Shown here: positions 55,894 through 64,000 of the stretch, piece by piece
Numbering within the stretch: the stretch's first letter is position 1
How the letters are laid out: every line of letters starts with the position of its first letter
From: Streptomyces sp. H39-S7
GTDB taxonomy: Bacteria; Actinomycetota; Actinomycetes; Streptomycetales; Streptomycetaceae
Length of the DNA: 64,000 bases
Assembly: GCF_027158205.1 (NCBI RefSeq)
Contig: NZ_JAPVLU010000009.1
Coordinates: forward strand, 161,608-225,607
Direction of reading: 5' to 3'
Notes under the pieces: generated by a model
Told to the model about the DNA's origin: nothing
Seen by the model: only the letters and a program-made list of their open reading frames with translations
Databases searched by the model: none
Program-made: the position numbers and the translations under genes

Positions 55894-56571
55894 TCAGGTG
55901 GCGAGGAACCTTGCCACGGCGCTCATGGTGACCGTGTCGGTGAGGAAGCCGATGTGGGTCTGGCAGGCGACGAGATGGTTCGCGGCGCCGCTCAGCACGG
56001 TGCTGGTGTAGGGCAGGATGACGCCGTCGCAGGGCGAGTACCAGGTGGCGTACTTGGTGTCACCTGGGCTTTCGTCCCCGGCGTTGACGGTCGCCAGGAA
56101 GGCCGAGCCGGGGTACATCTCGATGCAGGACGCGTTGATCAGACAGGCGCTCGCGAAGGTGGTGCCGTGGTTGGCGCCGGCGATGGAGGCGAGGTGGCGG
56201 ACGTACGGCTGTCCGCCCAGTTGCTTGACGTACCAGTCGCTGACCAGGCCGCCCATCGAGTGGTTGACGAGGTCGACCCGCTGCGCACCGGTCCGCGCCA
56301 GCACCTGTTGGACGTAGGTGGCGAGCCCTGCCGCGCTCGTCTTGTTGGACTTGCTCCAGTCGTACTCGTAGGCGAAGAGCTCATTGCTCGTGTAGCCGCC
56401 GGCCATGAAGACGGCCTTGGCCGACGTCCAGTTGCTCGCACTGCCGCTGAAGCCGTGGACGAAGACGACCGGGGTATGGGGGGTGGCCGCCGTCGCGGGG
56501 GCGGGTTGGGCGGTCAGGATCAGGCCGATCGCGGTGAGCAGGGCGAACAGGACAGCGGATATCCGTCGCAT
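55894..56571 (-). CDS. Secreted lipase/esterase, alpha/beta hydrolase fold
   Basis: Protein of 225 residues with AAGGAG 6 bases before ATG 56571. A signal peptide (RRISAVLFALLTAIGLILTAQPAPATAA) is followed by the oxyanion strand TPVVFVHGFSGSASNW and the nucleophile elbow VDLVNHSMGGLVSDWY. The acid is probably in YATWYSPCDGVILPY and the His in THIGFLTD. It belongs with small streptomycete triacylglycerol lipases; two Cys pairs (SACLINASC; CDG...CQ) suggest disulfides. It is divergent from the LuxR-type ATPase regulator, which may control it. Confidence 0.92.
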   Translation of the reverse strand: MRRISAVLFALLTAIGLILTAQPAPATAATPHTPVVFVHGFSGSASNWTSAKAVFMAGGYTSNELFAYEYDWSKSNKTSAAGLATYVQQVLARTGAQRVDLVNHSMGGLVSDWYVKQLGGQPYVRHLASIAGANHGTTFASACLINASCIEMYPGSAFLATVNAGDESPGDTKYATWYSPCDGVILPYTSTVLSGAANHLVACQTHIGFLTDTVTMSAVARFLAT

Positions 56572-56757
56572 GAAGGCTCCTTCGTCTCGGGTTTCCGAGG
56601 TCTCCGAGGTCGTGGAGATCGCTCGGGGGGACGTGGGGAGTCTCAGGGCGGGACGCTGTGCACGGACCGGTGTAATCACCGGCCCTCTGAGGTGGTTCGG
56701 GCCACGGAACGCGCATCGCTATTCCGTTTTTCGCTACTCGCGCGTAACACTGACGTC

Positions 56758-59577
56758 ATGGAACCTGCGCCGGGCGCGCGCACCACACCGCGGGGCCCGC
56801 GCGTACCGCTGCCGGGTCCGTTGCACGGCCGTGAGCGGGAGCAGGAGCTGATCGGCGGGCTGCTGGCCGATGCGCGTGCCGGCCGGGGCGGCGCCGTCCT
56901 GATCGCGGCGGACCCCGGTATGGGCCGCTCCGCCATGCTGGCGGAGAGCGCCAGGATCGCCGACGGTTTTACCGTGCACACGATCGGCGGTACGGCGGCG
57001 GAAGCCCACGTGCCGCTGGCGGGGGTGCAACGCCTGCTCCTGCCGATGGCTTCCCACCTCCGCTCCCTCCCCGCCTCGCAGGCCGCCACGTTGGAGGAGG
57101 TTCTCGCCGGGAACACGCCGCGCGGGGGTGACCTCCGTCTGGGGGTGTGCCTCCTGCGGTTGCTGGCGTCGGCCGCCCGCACCGGGCCGCAACTGTGGTG
57201 CGTGGACGACGCGCAGTCGCTGGACGCGACGTCTCTGCGCGCCCTGGCCTTCGTCGCGCGCCGGCTGGACGGCGTCGCAGCGGCGGCAGTGTTTGCCACG
57301 GACGCGGCAGGACCGGCCGAGGAGACGCTGGGCGGAATCACGGTGCTGCGCCTCGGCCCGCTGAAGCCGCGCGAGGCCGGGCGGATGCTGGCCGAGCGGG
57401 GCTGCGGCCCGCCCGGCACGCACCCGGCGGACGAGATCATCGCCCTGGCGCAGGGCGCCCCGCTGGCGCTGCTGGAACTGGCACGCGCGACGGACCAGCC
57501 CGCTTCCGCACCGTGGTCGGGCGCGAACGGAGCGGGCCTGCCCCGCGGACCGCTCACGCTGCCGGCGACCAGCCGTCTGCGCGCCCACTACCGGCGGCGC
57601 TACGGGGGACTGTCCGCCGCGGCGAGGGCCGTGGTGTCGCTGGTCCTGGTGGGCGGACCGCTGACCCTGGGAGTCGTACAGGCCGCCACACACCGGTCGG
57701 GCCCCTTCCAGAAGGCGCTGGACGAGGCGCTGGCGGCGCACCTGGTGGTGTGCGGCGACGGGCTGGTGACCCTGCCGGGACCTCTCCTGCGAGCAGTTCT
57801 GTCCGGGGAGGTCCCGCTCGCCGACCAGCGCGCGGCCCATCAGGCCCTGGCCGATCTGGCCGAACGGTCCGACCCCGCCGACTGCCCCCTGCGCCGGGCC
57901 GTGCACCGGCTCGCCACCGCGGACGTGCCCGGGCCGGAGCTGGTGACGGACCTGGACACCGCGACCGCCGCGGCACGCGCGGCCGGTGACCACGCGGGGT
58001 CCGCGTCCGTCCTGGAGCAGGGCGCCGACCTGACGGCGCATCCGCAGGTACGGGCCCGCTGGCTGGTCACCGCGGCCTCCGACCGGCTCACGGCCGGCGA
58101 GGTCCGGCGCTCCCTCGGGCTGCTGCACCGGGTTCCGGCCCGCTACGGGCCACCGGCCACCCGTGGGCTGCGCAAACTGGTGCAGGGCGAGATCGAACTG
58201 CGCAACGCGGTGCCGGCGCGCGCCTGCCGGGACCTGTCCCAGGCCGTCAGCCTCCTCTCCCCCGAACGGCACCTTTCCTCGCGCGCGCTCATGCTCGCCG
58301 GAGAAGCGAGCTGCCTGGCAGGGGACTTCGCCGCCTACTTCACCCTCGCCGAACAGGCCCGCCGGCTGCGCCGCGCCGACGACCCGCCGGAACTGCAGCT
58401 GATCTTCGACCACTTCGCCGGCATGTCCGCCACCTTCCACGGCCGGCACGACGAAGCGAGCCACGCCCTGGGGCGGGTCCTGCGACTCTCCGGTACGGTC
58501 GCCGGTCCCGAGCCGGCGATCTGGGCCAGCCAGGCCGCCTACACGCTCGGCAACACGCAGCGCGCCCACACGCTGGCGGTCGCGGCCGTACAGGAGGCCG
58601 GGGAGACCGGCGCACACGCGCTGGTGCCGGCCGCTCTCGTCTACCAGGCCCTGTCCGCGCTCATGCTCGACCGGCACGCCGCCGCCGAGACCGCCGCCCT
58701 GGAGGGGCTGCGGCTGGCGGAATCGACGGGGCAGCGCAATCTGGCGGTGGACCACCTGTCGCTCCTGGCCCTGCTCGCCGCCCTCCAGGGAGACCGGGCC
58801 ACCGCGTCACTGCGGCTGGGGACAACCGCCCACGAAGTCGCGGCGCGCGAGCTCGGCCGGCCCAGCGCGTTCAACTGCTGGGCGTCTGCCTGCCTCGACC
58901 TCGTGGAGGACCACCCCGCCGACGCACTGGCCCGCTTCAGCCACATGTCGGCCGGGGTCGGCCAGATCAACCTGGCGATCCGCGCCATGGCCGCACCTCA
59001 CTTCGTCGAGGCGGCGATCCGCTGCGGCCGCCGGGACATGGCCGCCCGCGCGCTGCGCGCGTTCGACAGCTGGGCCGCCAGCAGCGCGGGGCCGGGACGG
59101 CGGGCCCTGGCACACCGGTGCCACGGCCTGCTCGCCGAGAACCCCTCCCTGGCGGAGGATCACTTCCGCGAGGCACTGCGGCTGCACCATGACGACCATG
59201 CCGCACTCGAGATGGCCAAGACCCAGCTCTTCTACGCGAGCCGGCTGCGGCGGGCCCGCAAACCGCGCGCGGCACGCGGCCTGCTCCGGGACGCGTTGGC
59301 GATCTTCCAGCAGTGCCAGGCGCGCCCGTGGGCGGAGCGGGCCACCGCGGAACTGCGCGCGGCCGGGGACCGGGCCGGGACGTCCGTCCGGCACGAGGGC
59401 CAGGATCTGACGGCACAGCAGGTCCGCATCTGCGAGCTGGTCGCGCAGGGAGCGACCAACCGCGAGATCGCCGACCGTCTCGTCCTGAGCTCCCGCACCG
59501 TCGAGTACCACCTCCGCAATGTCTTCGCCCGGTTGAGCGTGCGCTCGCGAACCGAACTGGCCGCCCTTTTCCGCTGA
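56758..59577 (+). CDS. LAL-type LuxR regulator with AAA ATPase domain
   Basis: Large regulator of 939 residues. N-terminal ATPase: the P-loop region is LIAADPGMGRSAML (about 48-61), where the usual Lys is Arg57, and Walker B is QLWCVDDAQSLD. A TPR-like helical middle (about 400-850) follows. The C-terminal LuxR HTH reads LTAQQVRICELVAQGATNREIADRLVLSSRTVEYHLRNVFARLSVRSRTELAALF. LAL proteins sense sugars or small ligands in the STAND manner. The missing Lys may weaken ATP hydrolysis. ATG 56758 has no ribosome site. It is divergent from the lipase gene and upstream of the collagenase gene. Confidence 0.92.
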   Translation: MEPAPGARTTPRGPRVPLPGPLHGREREQELIGGLLADARAGRGGAVLIAADPGMGRSAMLAESARIADGFTVHTIGGTAAEAHVPLAGVQRLLLPMASHLRSLPASQAATLEEVLAGNTPRGGDLRLGVCLLRLLASAARTGPQLWCVDDAQSLDATSLRALAFVARRLDGVAAAAVFATDAAGPAEETLGGITVLRLGPLKPREAGRMLAERGCGPPGTHPADEIIALAQGAPLALLELARATDQPASAPWSGANGAGLPRGPLTLPATSRLRAHYRRRYGGLSAAARAVVSLVLVGGPLTLGVVQAATHRSGPFQKALDEALAAHLVVCGDGLVTLPGPLLRAVLSGEVPLADQRAAHQALADLAERSDPADCPLRRAVHRLATADVPGPELVTDLDTATAAARAAGDHAGSASVLEQGADLTAHPQVRARWLVTAASDRLTAGEVRRSLGLLHRVPARYGPPATRGLRKLVQGEIELRNAVPARACRDLSQAVSLLSPERHLSSRALMLAGEASCLAGDFAAYFTLAEQARRLRRADDPPELQLIFDHFAGMSATFHGRHDEASHALGRVLRLSGTVAGPEPAIWASQAAYTLGNTQRAHTLAVAAVQEAGETGAHALVPAALVYQALSALMLDRHAAAETAALEGLRLAESTGQRNLAVDHLSLLALLAALQGDRATASLRLGTTAHEVAARELGRPSAFNCWASACLDLVEDHPADALARFSHMSAGVGQINLAIRAMAAPHFVEAAIRCGRRDMAARALRAFDSWAASSAGPGRRALAHRCHGLLAENPSLAEDHFREALRLHHDDHAALEMAKTQLFYASRLRRARKPRAARGLLRDALAIFQQCQARPWAERATAELRAAGDRAGTSVRHEGQDLTAQQVRICELVAQGATNREIADRLVLSSRTVEYHLRNVFARLSVRSRTELAALFR

Positions 59578-59654
59578 AGCGGACTCCGCACGGAACCCGG
59601 TCCCGCCCCGCAGAAAATGCCGCTGGTTCCCGCCGACCCTCTTCTCATGCGATG

Positions 59655-59696
59655 TGACATGTGCAATGTTATTGCGCGCAGGCTGTGTCCATGTCA
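59655..59696. promoter_or_regulatory. Nested inverted repeats before the collagenase gene
   Basis: GCAAT-GTT-ATTGC (59663-59675) is a perfect short palindrome. It lies inside a wider TGACAT (59655-59660) / ATGTCA (59691-59696) pair. The patch is AT-richer than its surroundings and may bind one of the two neighbouring LuxR regulators. Confidence 0.35.
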
Positions 59697-59774
59697 AATG
59701 ACGCAGATCGGCCCGCGGTTCTCCCCCCACGCCGTGCAATGGCGCACGGCCTTCACACCGCTGGGAGGCGGCAC

Positions 59775-62291
59775 GTGAACACCCAACCGCTACGACGAAG
59801 TCTCATCGGATTCCTGATACTCGCCCTCGCCCTGTGCCTGGGCATCGCCATGCTGGTCCAACCAGGCCGCGCCGCGGCAGCGGACGAGCGGCAAGGACCG
59901 GCCACCCGCTCCACCGCGGTGCCGCCGCCGCTCGGCTCGCACACCGACGCATCGGACCGGGCCGACGCGCGACGCCACCCGATCGACGCCGCCCACCTGC
60001 CGCCGATACGCCCCATCACCTCCTCGGCGCCCTCGAAGAACCCGCCGAGGGCGCAGACGGAGAGAGGTACCGCCGCGGCGTCCTGTACCCCGGCCGACTT
60101 CGCCAGGACCGGATCCGCGCTGGTCGCCTTCGTCCAGGCGTCGACCACGAGCTGCGTCAACACCCTGTTCGGCCTCACCGGCACCAACGCCTACAACGCC
60201 TTCCGCGAAGCGCAGATGGTCACCATCGCCAACGCCTTCCAGAGCACGTCGCGGACCTACCCCGGTGACAACTCAGGCAACGTGTGGCAACTCGTGCTGT
60301 TCCTGCGCGCCGGCTACTACGTGCAGTCCTACAACTCCTCCGCCGTGGGACCGTACGGCCCGGTCCTGGCCACCGCCACCGAAGGCGCGCTGGACACCTT
60401 CGTGGCGTCCCCCCACTTCCTGGACGTCAGCTCGGCCAACGGCGACGTCATGGGCGAGGTCATGATCCTCACCGACAGCGCCAATGAGCAGGCCCGTTAC
60501 CTGAACACCTACAAGAGGGTGCTCAACGCCTACACCAGCTCCTGGGACGCCTACTGGAGCATGGACACCGCGGTCAACGACGTCTTCACCCCGATCTTTC
60601 GCGGGCACTGGAACCCCGCGTACATCACCGCCGTCACCGCCGACCCCAGCCTCATCGACACACTCAGCGCGTTCGCGCTGAACCACCGCGACGTGCTGAA
60701 CGGCACCTGGTTCTGGCTGGACGCCAACGCCGGCACCGAGATGGCCCGCTTCCTCGACACGCCCGCCCTCCGCGCCAAGGTACGGCCGCTGGCGAAGGGC
60801 CTGCTGAACGCGTCGTCGATCACCGGCACGACCGCCCCGCTGTGGGTCGGGGTCGCCGCCATGACCGACACCTACGACCAGGCGCAGTGCTCGTTCTACG
60901 CGACGTGCGGCTTCACGGCCCAACTCACCGCCGCCGCACTGCCGATCACGTATCCGTGCGACGCCGCGCACACCTTCCGCGCCCAGTCCCTGACCCCCGC
61001 CGCCCTGGCCGCCGCGTGCACCAGCCTCAAGGGCCAGGACGCGTACTTCCACAACATCGTCAAGGACAGCGGTCCGGTCGCCGACGACAACAACACCAAC
61101 ATCCAGATCGTGACGTTCGCCAGCCCCAAGGACTACCAGGTCTACTCCGGCTGGATCTTCGGCAACAGCACCGACAACGGCGGCATGTACCTGGAGGGCG
61201 ACCCCGCCGCGCCGGGCAACCAGGCCCGCTTCCTGTCCTACGTCAAGAGCGTGAATGACGGCTTCCCCGGCGACATCTGGAACCTCAACCACGAGTACAC
61301 GCACTACCTCGACGGACGCTACGACATGTACGGCGACTTCACCGCCGGCCAGGGCGTCCCGGACATCTGGTGGATCGAGGGCTTCGCCGAGTACGTCTCC
61401 TACAGCTACCGCGGCCTCCCCGACACCGAGGCGATCGCCGACGCCGCCCGGCACACCTACGCACTGAGCACCCTGTGGCAGAGCACCTACGACAACAGCA
61501 GCCTGGACCGCACCTACCCGTGGGGCTACCTGGCCGTCCGCTACATGATCGAGAAGCACCCCGCCGACGTGCAGAACATGCTGGCCAAGTTCCGCACCGG
61601 CGACTACAACGGCGCCTACGCGGTCTACAGCACCGGCATCGGCACCCGCTACGACGCCGACTTCACCACCTGGCTCGACGCCTGCGCCGCCGGTGCCTGC
61701 GGCGGAACCGCCGGCGGGCCGACCGCGGCCTTCGACGCCGTCGTCTCCGGCCTGACCGTGAGCCTCACCGACAAGTCCACCGACACCGGCAGCGCCATCA
61801 CCGCACGCTCGTGGAACTTCGGCGACGGCACCACCTCCACGGCCACCAACCCCTCCAGGACGTACGCCACCGGCGGCACGTACACGATCACCCTGACCGT
61901 CACCGACGCCAAGGGCCTGAGTTCCACCACCGCCAAGCCCGTCACGGTCAGCGGCGCCCTGCCGACCTGTACGAGCGCCGACGCCCGCGTCATGGGCCGG
62001 AACTGCTCCCGCTCCGGCCGGTCGGCCGCGACCGGGGACCTGGACTACCTCTACATCTACCTGCCGGCCGGGACCACCACGCTGAACGTCACGACGACCG
62101 GCGGCACCGGCGACGCCGACCTCTACTACAACCCCACCACGTGGGCGACGTCCACGGCCTACACCGCCCGCTCGGCCGGCGCGGGGAACACCGAAACCCT
62201 CACCGTCACCAACACCACCGCCGGGTACCGGTACATCAGCCTGTACGCCCGGACGGCGTTCAGCGGGGTGACCGTCAGCACCAAGTACTGA
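59775..62291 (+). CDS. Secreted M9 collagenase
   Basis: Metalloprotease of 838 residues from GTG 59775, fixed by GGGAGG 6 bases upstream. A signal peptide (LIGFLILALALCLGIAML) and pro-region lead into the collagenase activator and peptidase domains. The zinc motif is NLNHEYTHYLDGRYDMYGDF (HEYTH at about 506-510) and the third ligand Glu is in WWIEGFAEYVSY (about 535). A PKD domain (about 640-725; SWNFGDGTTSTATNPSRTY) and a C-terminal pre-peptidase beta domain (about 745-838; TGDLDYLYIYLPAG) are typical collagen-binding accessories. It degrades extracellular collagen or gelatin. Confidence 0.94.
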   Translation: MNTQPLRRSLIGFLILALALCLGIAMLVQPGRAAAADERQGPATRSTAVPPPLGSHTDASDRADARRHPIDAAHLPPIRPITSSAPSKNPPRAQTERGTAAASCTPADFARTGSALVAFVQASTTSCVNTLFGLTGTNAYNAFREAQMVTIANAFQSTSRTYPGDNSGNVWQLVLFLRAGYYVQSYNSSAVGPYGPVLATATEGALDTFVASPHFLDVSSANGDVMGEVMILTDSANEQARYLNTYKRVLNAYTSSWDAYWSMDTAVNDVFTPIFRGHWNPAYITAVTADPSLIDTLSAFALNHRDVLNGTWFWLDANAGTEMARFLDTPALRAKVRPLAKGLLNASSITGTTAPLWVGVAAMTDTYDQAQCSFYATCGFTAQLTAAALPITYPCDAAHTFRAQSLTPAALAAACTSLKGQDAYFHNIVKDSGPVADDNNTNIQIVTFASPKDYQVYSGWIFGNSTDNGGMYLEGDPAAPGNQARFLSYVKSVNDGFPGDIWNLNHEYTHYLDGRYDMYGDFTAGQGVPDIWWIEGFAEYVSYSYRGLPDTEAIADAARHTYALSTLWQSTYDNSSLDRTYPWGYLAVRYMIEKHPADVQNMLAKFRTGDYNGAYAVYSTGIGTRYDADFTTWLDACAAGACGGTAGGPTAAFDAVVSGLTVSLTDKSTDTGSAITARSWNFGDGTTSTATNPSRTYATGGTYTITLTVTDAKGLSSTTAKPVTVSGALPTCTSADARVMGRNCSRSGRSAATGDLDYLYIYLPAGTTTLNVTTTGGTGDADLYYNPTTWATSTAYTARSAGAGNTETLTVTNTTAGYRYISLYARTAFSGVTVSTKY

Positions 62292-62322
62292 CCGTCTCCT
62301 GCTCGCCCGTGCACGGCGAAGC

Positions 62323-62354
62323 CCGCGGGCAGCGGCACCGGCCGCTGCCCGCGG
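62323..62354. terminator. Hairpin terminator after the collagenase gene
   Basis: CCGCGGGCAGCGGC (62323-62336) pairs perfectly with 62341-62354 around an ACCG loop, 31 bases past the collagenase stop. Confidence 0.85.
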
Positions 62355-62580
62355 TGCGCCGCGGCGCACGCTCCCCCGTCACCGGCCGCGCTGATCCACC
62401 GATCCGGTGGACCGGCGCAGCCGACGTCTCGGAAGCACCGTGAGCGGGCAGCCCCGGGTACCCCGCCCCGCGTCACGGTCCGTCCCGTGCAGTTTGGGCG
62501 GCGCCGCGAGCCGACCACCATACGAGGGTCTGCGTATGCCGCGGACCGCGGCGGCCCGGTAGTCTAAGCCCCGCCTGCGG

Positions 62581-63414
62581 ATGAAGGGGGCCCCGGTGGG
62601 GAGCTCGTTATCGCTCAGCGACCTGGATCTGCGCACCTTGGCGCGGATCGTCACGGAGGACCGCACCGACGCGCCCGCACGGGGGCTGCCGCCGTCGCTG
62701 CTCGGTGATCTGATGGGCCAGATCCGCTGTGACGACCTGACCTTCGCGGGCTTCGACAGTCACCGGCAGACGTGGTGGCTGACGCAGGTCGGCCCTGGTG
62801 GCGACGGTACGGACGACGCGGCCGCCGACGCGACGCACTGGGAGCACTACTGGGACTGCCGCCCCTGCAGCTACCCCGACCGCAGCGGCGACCTGCGCAG
62901 CGTCGTGACGATCGCGGACTTCTACTCGGCCAGGCAGTGGCACAGCACCGGCATGTACACCGACTACTTCAGGCCGCTGGGGATCGAGCACCAGCTCATG
63001 CTCTGCATGCCCGCCGGAACACCGGGGACCAACGGCCGCGGCCGGACCCTGCGGATGTTCCTGTTCCGCGGGCCCGGCCCGGACTTCTCCGAGCGCGACC
63101 GTGCGCTGCTCACCCTGCTCCGCCCCCATCTGCACGAGGCATACATGGATGCCGAACGGCGCCGGCACCCCACCCCCCAGCTCACGCCCCGCCAGTGGCA
63201 ACTGCTGCACCTGCTCGCCGCGGGGCACACCAACGTCCAGATCGGCCGCCGGCTGGGCGTCTCCGAGGGAACCGTGCGCAAGCACCTGGAGAACGCCTAC
63301 CGACGCCTGCAGGTCTCCAACCGCATGGCCGCGGTCCACCGCGCGTTCCCGAACGGACTGTCCGACTCCTGCCCGCCCTGCGACCCGCCTGTCGGCCCCC
63401 CAGGTTCGTCCTAG
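62581..63414 (+). CDS. LuxR-family transcriptional regulator
   Basis: Regulator of 277 residues. The N-terminal 190 residues form an unassigned sensor-like domain (DLMGQIRCDDLTFAGFDSHRQTWWLTQVG...HWEHYWDCRPCSYPDRSGDLRSVVTIADFYSARQWHSTGMYTDYFRPLGIEHQLML), as in streptomycete LuxR regulators with a GAF-like fold. The C-terminal HTH is LTPRQWQLLHLLAAGHTNVQIGRRLGVSEGTVRKHLENAYRRLQVSNRMAAV. The target is unknown. Its TAG stop overlaps the stop of the convergent small gene (shared CTAG). Confidence 0.9.
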   Translation: MKGAPVGSSLSLSDLDLRTLARIVTEDRTDAPARGLPPSLLGDLMGQIRCDDLTFAGFDSHRQTWWLTQVGPGGDGTDDAAADATHWEHYWDCRPCSYPDRSGDLRSVVTIADFYSARQWHSTGMYTDYFRPLGIEHQLMLCMPAGTPGTNGRGRTLRMFLFRGPGPDFSERDRALLTLLRPHLHEAYMDAERRRHPTPQLTPRQWQLLHLLAAGHTNVQIGRRLGVSEGTVRKHLENAYRRLQVSNRMAAVHRAFPNGLSDSCPPCDPPVGPPGSS

Positions 63415-63713
63415 ACCCGTTCCGCCGTCCGCTGCGGCGCCAGTTCCACGCCCGGCGGGCGCAGGTACAGGCTCAGGGTGTGGGCGGGCTCGGTCGTCCG
63501 GCGGTCCCAGCGGGTGTCGGCGACGGTGCACGCGGGGCCGTCCCCCAGCCAGTCCGCGGCCGCCTGGAACAGGGCCACGGGGTCCTGACCAGCCAGGATC
63601 AGCGTCGCGTCGTCCTCCACGGTGAGCCACAGGTCGACGTGCGAGTTCACGAACGCGCCCGCCCGCTCGCGGAGCTCCTCCACCAGCGTCGCAGTACCGG
63701 AATCAGTCATCAT
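63411..63713 (-). CDS. Small hypothetical protein
   Basis: Protein of about 100 residues starting at one of two adjacent ATGs (63713 or 63710), with GGAG about 11 bases upstream. MTDSGTATLVEELRERAGAFVNSHVDLWLTVEDDATLILAGQDPVALFQAAADWLGDGPACTVADTRWDRR suggests a compact alpha/beta fold. I do not recognise the family. It converges tail-to-tail with the LuxR gene, and the two stop codons overlap in CTAG at 63411-63414. Confidence 0.68.
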   Translation of the reverse strand: MMTDSGTATLVEELRERAGAFVNSHVDLWLTVEDDATLILAGQDPVALFQAAADWLGDGPACTVADTRWDRRTTEPAHTLSLYLRPPGVELAPQRTAERV

Positions 63714-63796
63714 CGCTCTACTTTCTCCGCCCATGTCAGTGACTGCTCGTGTTCCCCGCTCACCTTCCGTTACTCCTCCGGGTCCGCCACAAAACG

Positions 63797-63841
63797 CCGA
63801 GAGCCGTCCCACCCCCGGCATCGGGATGGGACGGCTCTCGG
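63797..63841. terminator. Hairpin terminator after the edge gene
   Basis: CCGAGAGCCGTCCCA (63797-63811) pairs perfectly with 63827-63841 around a 15-base loop, 18 bases past the TAA at 63859. It supports a real gene end on the minus strand. Confidence 0.85.
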
Positions 63842-63858
63842 AAGGTCGGCCGAAGGTG

Positions 63859-64000
63859 TTACGCGGCGGCGCTCGTGCGGGGCGCCGGGCGGTCGCCCGG
63901 TGCGGAGCGGCGGGCCTGGGCGAAGCGGCTGCGGCGGCCGCGGGTGGCGGAGGTGCTGCGCTTGGCACGCTCCACGACCGGGGCGGCGATGACGCACGGG
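63859..64000 (-). CDS. C-terminal end of an Arg-rich protein, cut by the window edge
   Basis: The minus-strand frame ending at TAA 63859 reads CVIAAPVVERAKRSTSATRGRRSRFAQARRSAPGDRPAPRTSAAA. This basic, low-complexity tail is followed by a strong terminator, which is why I prefer this frame over the two alternatives. Tails of this kind are common in streptomycete DEAD-box RNA helicases and other nucleic-acid-binding proteins; the identity needs sequence beyond the edge. Confidence 0.5.
   Translation of the reverse strand, partial: PCVIAAPVVERAKRSTSATRGRRSRFAQARRSAPGDRPAPRTSAAA

Noticed and set aside
60273..62369. Open frame of nearly 700 codons antisense to the collagenase gene
   Set aside because: Low-complexity Gly/Val/Arg composition without motifs; the sense strand encodes a recognisable M9 collagenase.
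63770..63997. Alternative minus-strand frame at the right edge
   Set aside because: It overlaps the strong terminator at 63797-63841, whereas the frame ending at 63859 stops just before it.

Overview
The window reads as chromosomal DNA of a Streptomyces-like actinobacterium. It is very GC-rich, with strong third-position GC bias, many GTG starts, short operons joined by ATGA or GTGA overlaps, and many secreted enzymes and small regulators. It also has an iron box of the DtxR/DmdR type and a sigma factor of the stress/sporulation SigB/SigF group. The gene mix (hydrolases, acetyltransferases, VOC and SRPBCC proteins, TetR pairs, a polymorphic toxin) resembles an accessory chromosome arm more than the core. 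I saw no tRNA, rRNA, CRISPR array, transposase or integrase.

Layout. 0.05-6.4 kb: MarR/MFS drug-efflux pair, the tail of a lost M4 protease, a STAS anti-anti-sigma protein, a DUF4190/septum-formation-like membrane protein, and an SDR/TetR divergent pair with two operators. 6.4-14 kb: secreted protein, lipoprotein trypsin, leaderless FAD monooxygenase with divergent TetR, YdjC/ChbG deacetylase, secreted transglycosylase, YCII protein. 14-19.3 kb: a deletion scar, a methionine aminopeptidase paired with an XRE regulator across a large palindrome, acetyltransferases, a DksA/TraR zinc finger, and two VOC proteins under duplicated promoters. 19.3-26.3 kb: DUF6817, hydrolase and SRPBCC genes, a three-gene saccharopine-dehydrogenase-like operon, and a stand-alone cytochrome b whose second heme-ligand pair looks substituted.

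26.6-39 kb: a methyltransferase/CDGSH/heme-oxygenase-like operon, then a stress block (PRC-barrel, two DUF5133 proteins, SigB-type sigma factor, CsbD, HAD phosphatase, SpoIIE-type phosphatase). Several of these share GNNT-N15/16-GGGTA-type promoters, so the block may be a local SigB-like regulon. Inside it lies a tightly coupled four-gene operon (acyl-CoA dehydrogenase-like, PIG-L deacetylase, NodS-like methyltransferase, GT2), which recalls Nod-factor chemistry and probably makes an uncharacterised modified glycoconjugate.

38-45 kb: a decayed siderophore transport locus that keeps its iron box, a type-B carboxylesterase, a frameshifted acetyltransferase, a truncated DUF664 gene, an M1 aminopeptidase and a DHFR-like/TetR pair. 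46-51.6 kb: a secreted 1308-residue polymorphic toxin with a long Ala-rich coiled coil, followed at an ATGA overlap by its likely immunity gene and preceded by a secreted VCBS-repeat protein. 52-64 kb: a Tat-exported GH78 rhamnosidase under a perfect LacI-like palindrome, a secreted lipase, a large LuxR-type ATPase regulator, an M9 collagenase, a second LuxR regulator, a small unknown gene, and the cut-off end of an Arg-rich protein.

The best candidates for undescribed systems are the toxin/immunity/VCBS cassette, the Nod-like four-gene operon, the methyltransferase-CDGSH-heme-oxygenase-like operon, and the heme-ligand-altered cytochrome b. All calls are by eye from sequence and family knowledge; no search was run.
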